Below, piece by piece: positions 15,226 to 24,302 of a stretch of DNA of 64,000 bases; within the stretch, counting starts at the first letter, position 1, and each line of letters begins with the position of its first letter. The stretch covers positions 2,604,001-2,668,000 of the forward strand of contig NZ_CP159578.1 of NCBI RefSeq assembly GCF_040536835.1, read 5' to 3'. A model generated the notes under the pieces. That model saw nothing but the letters and a program-made list of their open reading frames with translations, was not told where the DNA came from and searched no databases. Position numbers and translations under genes: made by a program. The DNA comes from Salinicola endophyticus. Lineage in GTDB: Bacteria; Pseudomonadota; Gammaproteobacteria; Pseudomonadales; Halomonadaceae.

Positions 15226-16038
15226 TTACTCGTCCCAGGTCGGGGCAAAATCAGGATCGGCAATGCGCTCGCCGCGGTCGAGTCCATCGATCTCGGCGAT
15301 CTCGGCATCGCTCAAGCGAAGCTCCAGCGCCTCGAGATTGGCCTTCTGGTGTTCTGGCTTGGTCGACGACGGAATGACGATGATATCGCGGGCGGCGACC
15401 CAGGCCAGCGCGATCTGCGCCGGGGTCACCGCATGGCGCTCAGCGATGCGCTGGAGTACGTCATTGTCCATTACCCGGCCCACCGCCAGCGGCATGTAGG
15501 CGGTCACCTCGAGCCCCTTGGCCTGACAATGCTCGACCAGTGCACGGTTGGCCAGGAACGGATGCACTTCGATCTGGTTGGTCACCAGATGCTCGCCGCC
15601 GGGCAGCGCCAAAGCCTGATCGATCTGCGCAATGGTGAAATTGGACACCCCGATATGCCGGGTCAGGCCGCGCTGGCGACAGGCGTCGAGTGCGCCCAGA
15701 TAGTCCGCCATGGGCACCTTATCTTCTGGCGAAGGCCAGTGGATCAGGGCTAGATCGACGTGTTCGAGGCCGAAGGCGTCGAGACTCTGTTCCAGGCTGG
15801 CGGTGAGCGCCGCCGGCTCGAGCTGATCCCACCAGATCTTGGTGGTAATGAAGAGCTCGTCGCGGGGGATGCCGCTCTGGCGCACCGCCTTGCCCACCGC
15901 CGCCTCGTTGCCATACATCTGGGCGCTATCGAGGTGGCGATAACCGAGGTCGAGCGCCGAGGTCACCGAGTCGATGACCGCCTGCTCCTTGAGGCGATAG
16001 GTTCCCAGACCCGGCTGCGGCAGAAGATGACGTGACAT
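15226..16038 (-). CDS. dkgB: 2,5-diketo-D-gluconate reductase B-like aldo/keto reductase
   Basis: 270 residues. The aldo/keto reductase tetrad is complete: Asp37 and Tyr42 (HLDSAQMYGNE), Lys67 (TTKIWW) and His100 (LIHWPSP). Length and phrases such as RHIGVSNFTIAQIDQAL and VIPSSTKPEHQKANLEAL match the DkgB/AKR3-5 branch, which in enterobacteria reduces 2,5-diketogluconate, methylglyoxal and other small aldehydes with NADPH. The start at 16038 gives the expected short N-terminus. It is divergent from the flavoprotein gene that follows, with no obvious operon partner. The precise substrate is inferred from the family only. Confidence 0.88.
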   Translation of the reverse strand: MSRHLLPQPGLGTYRLKEQAVIDSVTSALDLGYRHLDSAQMYGNEAAVGKAVRQSGIPRDELFITTKIWWDQLEPAALTASLEQSLDAFGLEHVDLALIHWPSPEDKVPMADYLGALDACRQRGLTRHIGVSNFTIAQIDQALALPGGEHLVTNQIEVHPFLANRALVEHCQAKGLEVTAYMPLAVGRVMDNDVLQRIAERHAVTPAQIALAWVAARDIIVIPSSTKPEHQKANLEALELRLSDAEIAEIDGLDRGERIADPDFAPTWDE

Positions 16039-16164
16039 GAAGCTGCTCCTCGAATCGTGCGGGGGGTGAAAAAACCAGCGAAAAGCGGTGCCCGCCTCGC
16101 CCGCATTCGGGCACCGTGCCTGACCATGCTAGACTCAAGTTCGGTTTTCTGCCCGGATCGAGGC

Positions 16165-17286
16165 ATGTCAGACGCCACGCCCTCCTCTCCTCGCCAACAG
16201 CTGCTTCTCGTCGGCAATGGCGATGCCCATCTGCATGTCGCCAGCCACGCGCGCGAACTGGCGCAGGCGGGTATCGACGTCACCCTGATCACGCCACAGC
16301 CGTTCGCTTTCGCCGACTGGCTGGGCGGCATGCTCGGCGGCGAATGGCAGCTCGACGACGTGCGCCTGCCGGCGGCACGCATCACCGCCCACGGCGCCAC
16401 CCATGTCGCCGCCAGCGTGGTCGCCGCCGACCGCGGCAACCGCCGGGTGACCCTGGATGACGGTCAGCACCTCGACTACGACTGGCTGTCGATCGATCTG
16501 CCCGCGGTAGTCGATGCCCAGGCCATTCCCGGCTTCTACACCGCCCAGGGCGTCTACGGCGCCAGCGCCGATTCCCTCTGGGCGCTGCGCCAGCAGCTCG
16601 AGAGCGAACTGGCTGACCCCGCCCGGCGCCTGCCCAGTGTGGCGGTGCTGGGCGGCGGCGCCCTGGGGGTGGAGCTGGCGGCCAACCTGCTGGCGTTGGG
16701 GGAGCGCTACGGCCGCCCGCTGCCGGTGGCGCTGATCGGCAACGAGCGCCAGCCGCTGCCCGACGCCTGCCGCCGCGCCAACCGCTGGCTCACCCGGCGC
16801 CTGCAGCGGCGTGGCCTGCGCCTCGAGCTGGTGGCCACAGCCGCGCGCTACGAGCGTGACAGCCTGATCCTCGACGACGGTACCGCCGTCGACGCCGACC
16901 TGCTGCTGGTGGTCGAGGCGCTGCGCCCGCCGCCGGCGTTCGAGGTCTTCGGACTGGCCCATGACGCCCAGGGCCGGGTGGAGGTCGATCCGCGCCAGCG
17001 CAGCCGCGAAGATCCGCGGGTGTTCGTCAACCAGGCCAGCGCCCCCGGCGAGCCCACTCGTCGCGCCACCCGTGAACGTGGCGCTAGCCTGCTCGCGGCG
17101 CTGCTGGCGCTGGGCGATGCCCCCACCCCGGCCCGGGCCCATGCCAGCCAGTGGAAGGCACTCAATCTGGGCGATCTGCGCGATATCGCCTGGCGCGGCT
17201 CGCTATGGTGCCGCGGGCGCTGGGTACGGCGGCTCAAGCATCGCCGCGACCGCCGCGAGGTCGCGCGCTACCTGGACGACACCTGA
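16165..17286 (+). CDS. FAD-dependent pyridine nucleotide-disulfide-type oxidoreductase
   Basis: 373 residues from ATG 16165 (GATCGAGG upstream); the open frame extends further upstream but without similarity. The N-terminal dinucleotide fold starts QQLLLVGNGDAHLHVA, where the FAD motif is altered (GNGDAH in place of GxGxxG). A second, canonical NAD(P)-binding motif VAVLGGGALGVELA is near residue 160. The distribution of regions resembles NDH-2/selenide-dikinase-associated FAD proteins and the Pseudomonas-type FAD/NAD oxidoreductases. The C-terminus ends in a very basic Arg/Lys/Trp segment (WCRGRWVRRLKHRRDRRE) that could contact the membrane. The electron acceptor is unknown, and the atypical FAD motif makes the cofactor uncertain. 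Confidence 0.75.
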   Translation: MSDATPSSPRQQLLLVGNGDAHLHVASHARELAQAGIDVTLITPQPFAFADWLGGMLGGEWQLDDVRLPAARITAHGATHVAASVVAADRGNRRVTLDDGQHLDYDWLSIDLPAVVDAQAIPGFYTAQGVYGASADSLWALRQQLESELADPARRLPSVAVLGGGALGVELAANLLALGERYGRPLPVALIGNERQPLPDACRRANRWLTRRLQRRGLRLELVATAARYERDSLILDDGTAVDADLLLVVEALRPPPAFEVFGLAHDAQGRVEVDPRQRSREDPRVFVNQASAPGEPTRRATRERGASLLAALLALGDAPTPARAHASQWKALNLGDLRDIAWRGSLWCRGRWVRRLKHRRDRREVARYLDDT

Positions 17287-17333
17287 GCCGATCACGCCCG
17301 GGCGCCGACACCCACGCTGATTGCGGCACAAAA

Positions 17334-17364
17334 ACGCGACCCCGGCACCAGGCCGGAGTCGCGT
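17334..17364. terminator. Terminator hairpin between convergent genes
   Basis: ACGCGACCCCGG pairs with CCGGAGTCGCGT (one mismatch) around a 7-nt loop. On the minus strand the stem is followed by TTTT, placing it as the terminator of the yceI-type transcript. It can also serve the plus-strand flavoprotein gene. Confidence 0.75.
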
Positions 17365-17410
17365 CAGCGAACAGCCACCGCGTCCTAGCGCGGTGGTCCA
17401 GCGTTATCGC

Positions 17411-17995
17411 CTATTGGCGGATGCCTTCGAGTACCACATAGAGATCCACGCTGCGCATCGGCTCCGGGAACTTGCTCATGTCGATATCGAAGTCGGCCAG
17501 ATTCAGCGTAGTGGTCGCCTCGAAGCCCTGGCGATAGCCACCCCAGGGGTCGTCGCCGCCGCCGATGTGATCGACATCGAAGGTCACCTCGCGCGTCACC
17601 CCGTGCAGGGTCAGCTCCCCGGTCATCTCGCCCTCTTCGCCATCGTCGTCGATCTGGAAGCCGGTGGACTTGAAGCTCGCCTGCGGATACTTGCCGGCGT
17701 CGAGGAAGTCGCCGCTCAGGATATGCTTGTCGCGCTCGGCGTGATTGCTGTCGAGGCTGTCGACGTCGACCTTGACCGCCACGCTGGACTGCTCGGGCGC
17801 CTCGGGGTCGTAGCTGAAGTCGCCACTGAACTGCTTGAAGTCCCCCAGGATATAGGAGTAGCCGAGGTGGCTGATCTTGAACTGGATGAAGGCGTGCTGG
17901 CCTTCGCTGTCGATCTTGTAGTCGGCGGCCTGGGCCTGGGCCAGCGGCAGCGCGGCGGCGACCAGGGCGGCTAGAGCGGTCTTCTTCAGCAGCAT
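17411..17995 (-). CDS. yceI: YceI family periplasmic polyisoprenoid-binding protein
   Basis: 194 residues from ATG 17995, selected because GAGGAG is 6 nt upstream and a signal peptide (MLLKKTALAALVAAALPLAQAQA) starts exactly there. The mature protein is the lipocalin-like YceI beta-barrel, with the typical opening YKIDSEGQHAFIQFKISHLGYS, the central SAKVDVDSLDSNHAERDKHIL-type strand and LTLHGVTREVTFDV. Family members bind a long isoprenoid such as ubiquinone precursors, and are linked to acid/osmotic stress. It lies 70 nt downstream of a cytochrome b561 gene, the same pairing as E. coli yceJ-yceI, so one transcript is likely. Confidence 0.93.
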   Translation of the reverse strand: MLLKKTALAALVAAALPLAQAQAADYKIDSEGQHAFIQFKISHLGYSYILGDFKQFSGDFSYDPEAPEQSSVAVKVDVDSLDSNHAERDKHILSGDFLDAGKYPQASFKSTGFQIDDDGEEGEMTGELTLHGVTREVTFDVDHIGGGDDPWGGYRQGFEATTTLNLADFDIDMSKFPEPMRSVDLYVVLEGIRQ

Positions 17996-18065
17996 ACGAG
18001 ACTCCTCGTGGATTGAGCTCTTGGGGGGTGGAGCGAGCGTCGGCACGGCCAGCGCTCGGAAACGC

Positions 18066-18623
18066 TCAGCGACGCCGCGCGGCGCGCGTCGTCAGCATTC
18101 GGGTCAAGGTGTCCTGGCGGTCGAACCAGTGGTGCTTGAGCGCGGCCAGGGTATGGCCGACGGCGAGAATCACCAGCGCCCAGGCGGCGTACCAGTGCAC
18201 GCTACCTGCCAGCACCGCCTGATCCGGCAGCCCCGAGACCAGCGCCGGCACGCTGAACCAGCCGAACACGCTGATGCCCTGGCGCTCGGCGGTGGAGATC
18301 AGATAGCCCGAGAACAGCACCACGAACAGCAGCAGATAGAGTAGCCCATGCCCGACGTGAGCCGCACGCCGCTCGAGTACACTGCCGTGGGCACGCGGGG
18401 TGGGCTGGGTCAGGCGCCACGCCACCCGCGCAAGACTCGCGGCCAGCAGCAGGATACCGATCGATTTATGCCACCACGGCGCCAGATGGTACCAGGTGTC
18501 ATAGTAGCCCAGGCCGGTCATCCACCAGCCCAGCGCGAACAGGCCGAGCACCGCCAGCGCGCTGAGCCAGTGCAGCGCGATGCTGATCCTGCCCCAACCG
18601 CTGTGAGAATTGCGCCACATCAC
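18066..18623 (-). CDS. yceJ: Cytochrome b561 (YceJ/CybB-type di-heme membrane protein)
   Basis: 185 residues with four membrane helices. The four heme-ligand histidines of the bacterial b561 family are visible: His18 in ALHWLSA, His52 in WWHKSIG, His143 in VHWYAAW and His157 in VGHTLAAL. The sequence ISTAERQGISVFGW between helices is typical of the YceJ branch. It should transfer electrons between the quinone pool and a periplasmic acceptor; superoxide:ubiquinone oxidoreductase activity is known for a relative. The downstream YceI protein, which can bind an isoprenoid quinone, fits the same electron-transfer context. Confidence 0.93.
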   Translation of the reverse strand: MMWRNSHSGWGRISIALHWLSALAVLGLFALGWWMTGLGYYDTWYHLAPWWHKSIGILLLAASLARVAWRLTQPTPRAHGSVLERRAAHVGHGLLYLLLFVVLFSGYLISTAERQGISVFGWFSVPALVSGLPDQAVLAGSVHWYAAWALVILAVGHTLAALKHHWFDRQDTLTRMLTTRAARRR

Positions 18624-18725
18624 TCTGCCCCCATCCGCGTTTCAGCTCAGCATACGGGGAATGACGCACGCCGACAGCCAGAGCTGGGGAAAACGATTGA
18701 TGACGAAAAGGAAACGATAGATACG

Positions 18726-18746
18726 AAAAAGCCCGCCGTAGCGGGC
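18726..18746 (-). terminator. Rho-independent terminator of metZ
   Basis: On the minus strand GCCCGC-TACG-GCGGGC is followed directly by TTTTT. The loop is an extra-stable C(UACG)G tetraloop. It lies just downstream of the metZ stop at 18772. Confidence 0.85.
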
Positions 18747-18771
18747 CTTTCGGTCAATCGTTCCAGAGGTC

Positions 18772-19974
18772 TCAACTCAGAGAGTCGAGCCCCCGAGCCA
18801 GATCCGCCTGCAGATCCTCCAGCGTCTCCAGCCCCACCGCGAGGCGGATCAGCCCATCGCTGATGCCCGCCGAAGCGCGCTGGGCGTCGCTCAGACGGCC
18901 GTGGGTAGTCGTCCCGGGATGGGTGATGGTGGTCTTGACGTCGCCCAGGTTGCCGGTGATCGACATCACCCGCGTGTGGTCGATCACATGCCAGGCGGCC
19001 TCGCGCCCGCCCGCGATCTCGACCCCCATGACCGCGCCGAAGCCGAGCTGCTGGCGCTGGGCCAGGGCGTGCTGGGGGTGGCTGGCGAGACCGCTGTAGT
19101 GGACCCGCGCCACCGCCGGCTGCTGCTCCAGCCACTCGGCCAGGGCCTGCGCATTGCGACTGTGGGCGTGCATGCGCAGGCTCAGCGTCTCCAGCCCCTT
19201 GAGGAAGATCCAGGCGTTGAACGGGCTCATGCACGGGCCGCAGGTGCGCACCACACCGAACAGCTGCTCCAGCTCCTGGTCGCGGCCGACCACGGCACCG
19301 CCGATCGCCCGCCCCTGCCCATCGAGATACTTGGTCGCCGAGTGGATCACCAGATCCGCGCCCAACTCCAGCGGACGCTGCAGCGCCGGAGTCAGGAAGC
19401 AGTTGTCGATCGCCAGCCAGGCTCCGTGGCGATGGGCAAGCTCGGCCAGCTGGGCGATGTCGACCAGCTCGTTGAGCGGGTTGGAGGGCGTCTCGGCGAA
19501 CAGCAGCTTGGTCTTGGGCGTGATCGCCGCTTCCCATCCGGCGAGATCGTTGAGCTCCACATAGCGCGGCACCACGCCGAACTTGGCCAGGTACTTGTCG
19601 AACAGCGCGATGGTCGAGCCGAATACCGAGCGCGACACGATCACCTCGTCGCCGGCCTGCAACAGCGCCAGCACGGTCGAGAGAATCGCCGCCATGCCCG
19701 AGCTGGTGGCGACGCAGCGCTCACCGCCCTCGAGCGCCGCCAGGCGCTGCTCGAAGTTGCGCACGGTGGGGTTGGTGAAGCGCGAGTAGACGTTGCCGGG
19801 CTCCTCGCCCTTGAACTTGCGGGCGGCCTCGGCGGCGCTGCCATAGACGAAGCTGGAGGTGGGGAAGATCGGCTCGCCGTGCTCCTGCTCATGGGTGCGT
19901 TCATGGCCGGCACGGATCGCCAGGGTCTCGAGGCCGAGCGAGAGGTCGTCGTCCGGGGCGTCATCTAAGGGCAT
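18772..19974 (-). CDS. metZ: O-succinylhomoserine sulfhydrylase
   Basis: 400 residues, a Cys/Met-metabolism PLP enzyme (gamma family). Lys215 in HSATKYLDGQG binds PLP. SSGMAA at 91-96 and the N-terminal YSRFTNPTVRNFEQRLAALEGGE hold the phosphate-binding and substrate loops. The GQGRAIGG phrase after the lysine and the metZ position downstream of purF match the Pseudomonas-type O-succinylhomoserine sulfhydrylase, which makes homocysteine directly from O-succinylhomoserine and sulfide. A cystathionine gamma-synthase is less likely from this context. It lies 69 nt after purF, separated by a hairpin. Confidence 0.92.
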   Translation of the reverse strand: MPLDDAPDDDLSLGLETLAIRAGHERTHEQEHGEPIFPTSSFVYGSAAEAARKFKGEEPGNVYSRFTNPTVRNFEQRLAALEGGERCVATSSGMAAILSTVLALLQAGDEVIVSRSVFGSTIALFDKYLAKFGVVPRYVELNDLAGWEAAITPKTKLLFAETPSNPLNELVDIAQLAELAHRHGAWLAIDNCFLTPALQRPLELGADLVIHSATKYLDGQGRAIGGAVVGRDQELEQLFGVVRTCGPCMSPFNAWIFLKGLETLSLRMHAHSRNAQALAEWLEQQPAVARVHYSGLASHPQHALAQRQQLGFGAVMGVEIAGGREAAWHVIDHTRVMSITGNLGDVKTTITHPGTTTHGRLSDAQRASAGISDGLIRLAVGLETLEDLQADLARGLDSLS

Positions 19975-20015
19975 GCGGGTACACTCCTGAATATCGTCTG
20001 GACCCTGACTGAGAC

Positions 20016-20036
20016 AGCCCCGCCGGCGGCGGGGCT
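20016..20036 (-). terminator. GC-rich hairpin after purF
   Basis: AGCCCCGCC-GGC-GGCGGGGCT, a perfect 9-bp stem with a 3-nt loop, lies between purF and metZ. No T run follows, so it may attenuate the message or mark an mRNA end and need not terminate fully. Confidence 0.5.
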
Positions 20037-20043
20037 CACCGGC

Positions 20044-21573
20044 TCAGTCGTCCGAGCTGTCGTTGTGCAGATCGACCACGGCATTGACCCGCTCGCGCCC
20101 CTCTTTGGCCGCGTCGCTGCGGGCGGCCTCGAGCGCGGCGAGATAGGCCTCATCGATATCGCCAGTGACGTAGCTGCCGTCGAACACCGAGCAGTCGAAG
20201 TCGTCGAGGGCCGGGTTGACCTCGCGGCAGGCCGCCTTGAGATCCTCCAGATCCTGATAGATCAGGCGGTCGGCGCCGATCAGCTCACCCACCTCGGCGT
20301 CGCTGCGGCCATGGGCGATCAGCTCGGAGGCCACCGGCATGTCGATGCCGTAGACGTTGGGGTAGCGCACCGCCGGCGCGGCGGAGGCGAAGTAGACCTT
20401 GTTGGCCCCGGCATCCCGAGCCATCTGGATGATCTGCTTGCAGGTGGTGCCACGCACGATCGAGTCGTCCACCAGCAGCACGTTCTTGCCGGCGAACTCG
20501 CTACCGATGGCGTTGAGTTTCTGGCGCACCGACTTCTTGCGCTGGGTCTGCCCCGGCATGATGAAGGTGCGGCCGATGTAGTGGTTCTTCATGAACCCTT
20601 CACGGAAGGTCACCCCGATGTGCTGCGCCAGCTCCAGCGCGGTGGTGCGCGAGGTGTCGGGGATCGGGATCACCACGTCGATGTCGTGCTCCGGCCATTC
20701 GCGCTGGATGCGGTCGCCGAGCTTGCGCCCCATCTGCATGCGGGTGCCGTAGACGTAGGCACCGTCGAGCTTCGAATCCGGGCGCGCCAGATAGACGTGC
20801 TCGAAGATGCACGAGGTCAGCCGGGGGCGATCGGCGCACTGCTGGGTGTGCACATTCTTGTGCATGTCGACGAAGATCGCCTCGCCCGGCGCCAGATCGC
20901 GCACCAGCTCGAAGCCGCTGACATCCAGCGCCACCGACTCGGAGGCGATCATCACCTCCTGCGCCGGGCGCCCTTCGGCGTCGACGCCCTCGCGGGTGCC
21001 GTAGACCACCGGGCGGATACCGTGGGGGTCGCGGAAGGCGACCAGCCCGAAGCCGCTGATGATGGCGACCGCTGCGTAGCCGCCACGGCAGCGGCGATGC
21101 ACCCGGCGCACCGCATCGAAGATGTCCTCGGGGGTGAGGTAGAGCCCCTGCTTGCCCAGCTCGTGGGCGAACACGTTGAGCAGCACCTCGGAGTCGGAGC
21201 TGGTGTTGATGTGGCGCAGATCGGAGGAGAACAGCTCCTGCTTGAGCTGGTCCGAATTGGTCAGGTTGCCGTTGTGCGCCAGCGTGATGCCGTAGGGCGA
21301 GTTGACGTAGAACGGCTGCGACTCCGCCTCGCTCGCCGAGCCCGCCGTGGGGTAGCGCACGTGGCCGATCCCCAGATTGCCCTGGAGACGCTTCATGTGG
21401 CGGGTGTGGAAGACATCCCTCACCAGCCCATTGTTCTTGCGCAGCAGAAACCGACCGTCATCCCAGGTCATCATGCCGGCGGCGTCCTGTCCGCGGTGTT
21501 GTAAAACCGTCAGCGCGTCATAGATCGACTGATTGACCGCTTCATTGGCCATGAGGCCCACGATACCGCACAT
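20044..21573 (-). CDS. purF: Amidophosphoribosyltransferase (first step of purine synthesis)
   Basis: 509 residues beginning MCGIVG, so Cys2 becomes the N-terminal glutaminase nucleophile after Met removal with no propeptide. The glutaminase domain (to about 230) includes [11 protein letters not shown] and AHNGNLTN. The phosphoribosyltransferase domain carries [17 protein letters not shown] and the PRPP loop [13 protein letters not shown]. It transfers ammonia from glutamine to PRPP to give 5-phosphoribosylamine. Gene order cvpA-purF-metZ matches Pseudomonas and Halomonadaceae chromosomes. The start is unambiguous because the catalytic Cys must be second. Confidence 0.97.
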   Translation of the reverse strand: MCGIVGLMANEAVNQSIYDALTVLQHRGQDAAGMMTWDDGRFLLRKNNGLVRDVFHTRHMKRLQGNLGIGHVRYPTAGSASEAESQPFYVNSPYGITLAHNGNLTNSDQLKQELFSSDLRHINTSSDSEVLLNVFAHELGKQGLYLTPEDIFDAVRRVHRRCRGGYAAVAIISGFGLVAFRDPHGIRPVVYGTREGVDAEGRPAQEVMIASESVALDVSGFELVRDLAPGEAIFVDMHKNVHTQQCADRPRLTSCIFEHVYLARPDSKLDGAYVYGTRMQMGRKLGDRIQREWPEHDIDVVIPIPDTSRTTALELAQHIGVTFREGFMKNHYIGRTFIMPGQTQRKKSVRQKLNAIGSEFAGKNVLLVDDSIVRGTTCKQIIQMARDAGANKVYFASAAPAVRYPNVYGIDMPVASELIAHGRSDAEVGELIGADRLIYQDLEDLKAACREVNPALDDFDCSVFDGSYVTGDIDEAYLAALEAARSDAAKEGRERVNAVVDLHNDSSDD

Positions 21574-21601
21574 GCCGCCTTACCTCGCTTGATTGCGCCC
21601 C

Positions 21602-22213
21602 TCAGGGCGCCGGTTGCGCGGCCGGTGCACCACCCGGAGGTGGCACGGCACGGCCGCTCTGCTCGACTGTCGAAGTCGTCGTACCGGGCAGCGTCAACGG
21701 CAGACGCCGCATGGCGTCCTCCGCCTGCGACGCATCCACGTTCCAGCCCTCGAGCTGGACCACCGCCCAGGCCCGCAGCGATTCGAACGCGGGACGCAGC
21801 TGGGCCTGCTGCCAGGCACTCAACTGAGCCAACGGCGTCAGCCCGATCACCACGGTGGCGATCACCAGGATCGCCGCGCCCCGGGCCAGGCCGAAGCAGG
21901 CACCGGCGACCCGGTTGAAAAAACCCATCCCGACCCACTCGATCGCCGCATTGAGCAGGCGGATGACGAAGCCACACACCATCACCACGACGAAGATCAC
22001 CAGGACGAAGCCGAGGACCAGACGCGCGTCCGGATGTGAGATGTAGGGCTCGAGCATCTCGCCCAGCGGCTGCGCGAAGACCCGCGCCGCGAGCAGTGCG
22101 ACGATCCACGCCCCCAGGCCCAGCGCCTCGCGTACCAGGCCGCGCATGAAACCTGCCAGCATCGAGATCGTCAATACCAGCAGGAAGGCGTAGTCGAGCC
22201 AGGTGAGCGTCAT
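21602..22213 (-). CDS. cvpA: CvpA family membrane protein (colicin V production)
   Basis: 203 residues with four membrane segments in the first 135. The opening WLDYAFLLVLTISMLAGFMRGLVREALGLGAWIVA is the CvpA signature. The C-terminal about 50 residues are a low-complexity Pro/Ala/Thr tail outside the membrane. In enteric bacteria CvpA supports colicin V export and envelope homeostasis, including resistance to bile and cationic stress; its biochemical role is unsettled. The start overlaps the stop of the SPOR-domain gene by one base (TGATG), so the two are translationally coupled. purF follows 28 nt later. Confidence 0.93.
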   Translation of the reverse strand: MTLTWLDYAFLLVLTISMLAGFMRGLVREALGLGAWIVALLAARVFAQPLGEMLEPYISHPDARLVLGFVLVIFVVVMVCGFVIRLLNAAIEWVGMGFFNRVAGACFGLARGAAILVIATVVIGLTPLAQLSAWQQAQLRPAFESLRAWAVVQLEGWNVDASQAEDAMRRLPLTLPGTTTSTVEQSGRAVPPPGGAPAAQPAP

Positions 22214-22944
22214 CAGCTACCCGGTTTGCGAATCAGCAGCCCCGACAGGTTGGCGGACTGCTTGAGTTCGGCGCGCGCCTTCTCGCCCGCCTCCGAGGAG
22301 GCGAAAGGCCCGACATAGACCGAGGTCAGGTTGTTGTCGCGCGGCTGCGAATAGGCGGCGAAGCCCTGCGCCTTGAGCTTGGCCGCGAGCCGCGTGGCGT
22401 TGTCCTTCTGGCCGAAACTGCCGACCTGCACCACCCAGCCGCCATCCTTGCTGGCGGCGGTACGCGCAGGGGTGCTGGGCGCCGGTTCGGGTTTGGCCGG
22501 CGCCGGCTGAGCGGCCGGCGCCTGGCGCTCGGCCGGCTGGCTGGTGTCCGACTGAGCCAGCTCGGCGATCGGGTCGGTGCGCGGCTGGGTCGCCTGCGAG
22601 CCACCGCCCGTGGTACCCGCGCCGCTGCCGCCGCTCTGCCCACTGTTGTCCGCACGCTGTCCGAAGCTATCCGCGCCGCCGCCCAGTTGGGCGCGGGTGT
22701 CGGGCTCGGGTACCGCGCTGGCGTCGCCGCCGCTGTCGCGCTGAGCCACCGAGGCGGGTGGCTGCGGCGCTTCGATGATGCGCTGGCGCGCCTCGCCCCC
22801 ATCCACCGGCTGCTCGATCACCATCACCGGCTCCGGGCCCTGCTGACGCGGCTCCGGGTCGTCGAACAGCATCGGCACGAAGATCGCCCCCAGGGCCACC
22901 AGAATGACCGCACCACTGATCCGTTCACGCCATCCGTACTTCAT
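22213..22944 (-). CDS. dedD: SPOR-domain inner-membrane protein (DedD-like)
   Basis: 243 residues: a short basic cytoplasmic start (MKYGWRERISG), one membrane helix at about 11-28, then a long disordered periplasmic linker rich in Gln, Pro, Ala and Gly. The C-terminal SPOR domain (about 168-240) is WVVQVGSFGQKDNATRLAAKLKAQGFAAY followed by TSVYVGPFASSEAGEKARAEL. SPOR domains bind glycan strands lacking stem peptides at the division site, so it should localise to septal peptidoglycan. Position between folC and cvpA is that of dedD in many gammaproteobacteria. Confidence 0.92.
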   Translation of the reverse strand: MKYGWRERISGAVILVALGAIFVPMLFDDPEPRQQGPEPVMVIEQPVDGGEARQRIIEAPQPPASVAQRDSGGDASAVPEPDTRAQLGGGADSFGQRADNSGQSGGSGAGTTGGGSQATQPRTDPIAELAQSDTSQPAERQAPAAQPAPAKPEPAPSTPARTAASKDGGWVVQVGSFGQKDNATRLAAKLKAQGFAAYSQPRDNNLTSVYVGPFASSEAGEKARAELKQSANLSGLLIRKPGS

Positions 22945-23029
22945 AAGACCTCCTCAAGCGGGCCTGTTCGAACCCCGGTCATCCGTTGGCCGGGGCGATG
23001 AAAAATGCCGATCCGGTGCACCGCGCCCC

Positions 23030-24301
23030 TCAGCCGGTCGCCGCCGTCAGCGCACCGAGGGCTTCGGCCACGGTCAGGAAGGAGCCGCACACCAGCACCT
23101 CCTCGTCAGCGGCGAGCCGCTCGCGCAGCCACGCCACGCCGGCTGCCGGCGAGTCACAGCGGGCCAGCAGCGGCGCCCCGGCGGACTCGATCGCTGCACC
23201 CAGCTTGGCCGCCGAGCGTCCGCGCGGGCCGTCCAGCCCGACCGCGACCCAGGCGTCGACCGCCGGGCCGAGCGCCGCGATCAGCGCCTCGGCGTCCTTG
23301 TCGCCGAGCACGCCGAGCAGCCCGATGCGCCGCGTCGGTCGCGGGCGCGCCGCCAACCGCTCGGCCACGTAGGCCGCCGCGTGGGGATTGTGCGCCACGT
23401 CGAGACACCAGTTGCCCAGCCACTGCAGACGCCCGGGCAGCGATACCGTGGCGAGCGCTTCGCGCACGGCGTCGTCCCGTGGGGTGACGCCGAGCAGCGT
23501 CAGCACCTGCAGCGCCACCGCGGCATTGTCCAGCGGCAGGCCCGGGTCGGGCAAGCTATCGAACTCATAGCGCCCGCCCTCGGCGTCACTGCCCTGCCAC
23601 TGCCAGCCGTCATCCCGAGCGTCGGGCGCGAACGCCTGGCCCAGCCAGTAGGCCGGCGCTGCCAGCGCGTCGAGGCGGGCCGAGACACTGGCGGGCAGCT
23701 GGCGACTGCCGAGTACCGCCGGGCGCCCCTGGCGCAGGATGCCGGCCTTCTCGAAGCCGATACCCTCGAGATCGTCACCCAGGAAGTCGGCGTGGTCGTG
23801 GGCGATGGTGGTGATCACCGCGATATCGGGGTCGACCACATTGACCGCGTCGAGGCGTCCGCCCAGACCGACCTCCAGGATCGCCAGCTGCGGCTGGCGT
23901 TCGGCGATCGCCCACAGCGCCGCCAGGGTGCCCGCCTCGAAGTAGGTGAGACTCACCGCCTCACCCGCCAGGCGTGCAGCCTCGACCCGCTCGAAGCCCG
24001 CGACCAGCAGCGCATCGTCCGCCGGCTCGCCGTCGAGACGCAGGCGCTCGTTGTAGCGCAGCAGATGGGGAGAGGTGTAGCAGGCGGTGGAGAGGCCGTG
24101 GCACGCCGCCAGGCGTTCGAGCAGCGCCACCGTCGAGCCCTTGCCATTGGTACCGGCCACGGTGACCACCTGCCCCGCCAGCGGCCGCTCGTTCAGCCCC
24201 AGACGCGCCGCCACCGTGGCGACGCGCTCGAGGCCGAGCTCGATGGCGACGGGATGCTGGCGCTCGAGTCGCGCCAGCCACGCATCCAGCGCCGCGGACA
24301 T
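23030..24301 (-). CDS. folC: Bifunctional folylpolyglutamate/dihydrofolate synthase
   Basis: 423 residues from ATG 24301, one base after the accD stop; the open frame continues upstream inside accD but that part is not conserved. Mur-ligase fold: P-loop VTVAGTNGKGSTVALLE near residue 45, the folate-loop region TSPHLLRYNERLRLDGEP, the Mg-binding EVGLGGRLDAVNVV and the HNPHA motif of the C-terminal domain. It adds glutamate to dihydropteroate and then to folates using ATP. Tight spacing to accD indicates co-translation in the accD-folC-dedD-cvpA-purF series. Confidence 0.96.
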   Translation of the reverse strand: MSAALDAWLARLERQHPVAIELGLERVATVAARLGLNERPLAGQVVTVAGTNGKGSTVALLERLAACHGLSTACYTSPHLLRYNERLRLDGEPADDALLVAGFERVEAARLAGEAVSLTYFEAGTLAALWAIAERQPQLAILEVGLGGRLDAVNVVDPDIAVITTIAHDHADFLGDDLEGIGFEKAGILRQGRPAVLGSRQLPASVSARLDALAAPAYWLGQAFAPDARDDGWQWQGSDAEGGRYEFDSLPDPGLPLDNAAVALQVLTLLGVTPRDDAVREALATVSLPGRLQWLGNWCLDVAHNPHAAAYVAERLAARPRPTRRIGLLGVLGDKDAEALIAALGPAVDAWVAVGLDGPRGRSAAKLGAAIESAGAPLLARCDSPAAGVAWLRERLAADEEVLVCGSFLTVAEALGALTAATG

Positions 24302-24302
24302 C

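Noticed and set aside
20065..21504. A 479-codon plus-strand frame
   Set aside because: Exactly antisense to purF, which has complete catalytic motifs on the minus strand. The His/Asp/Gly-rich translation is a mirror artefact.
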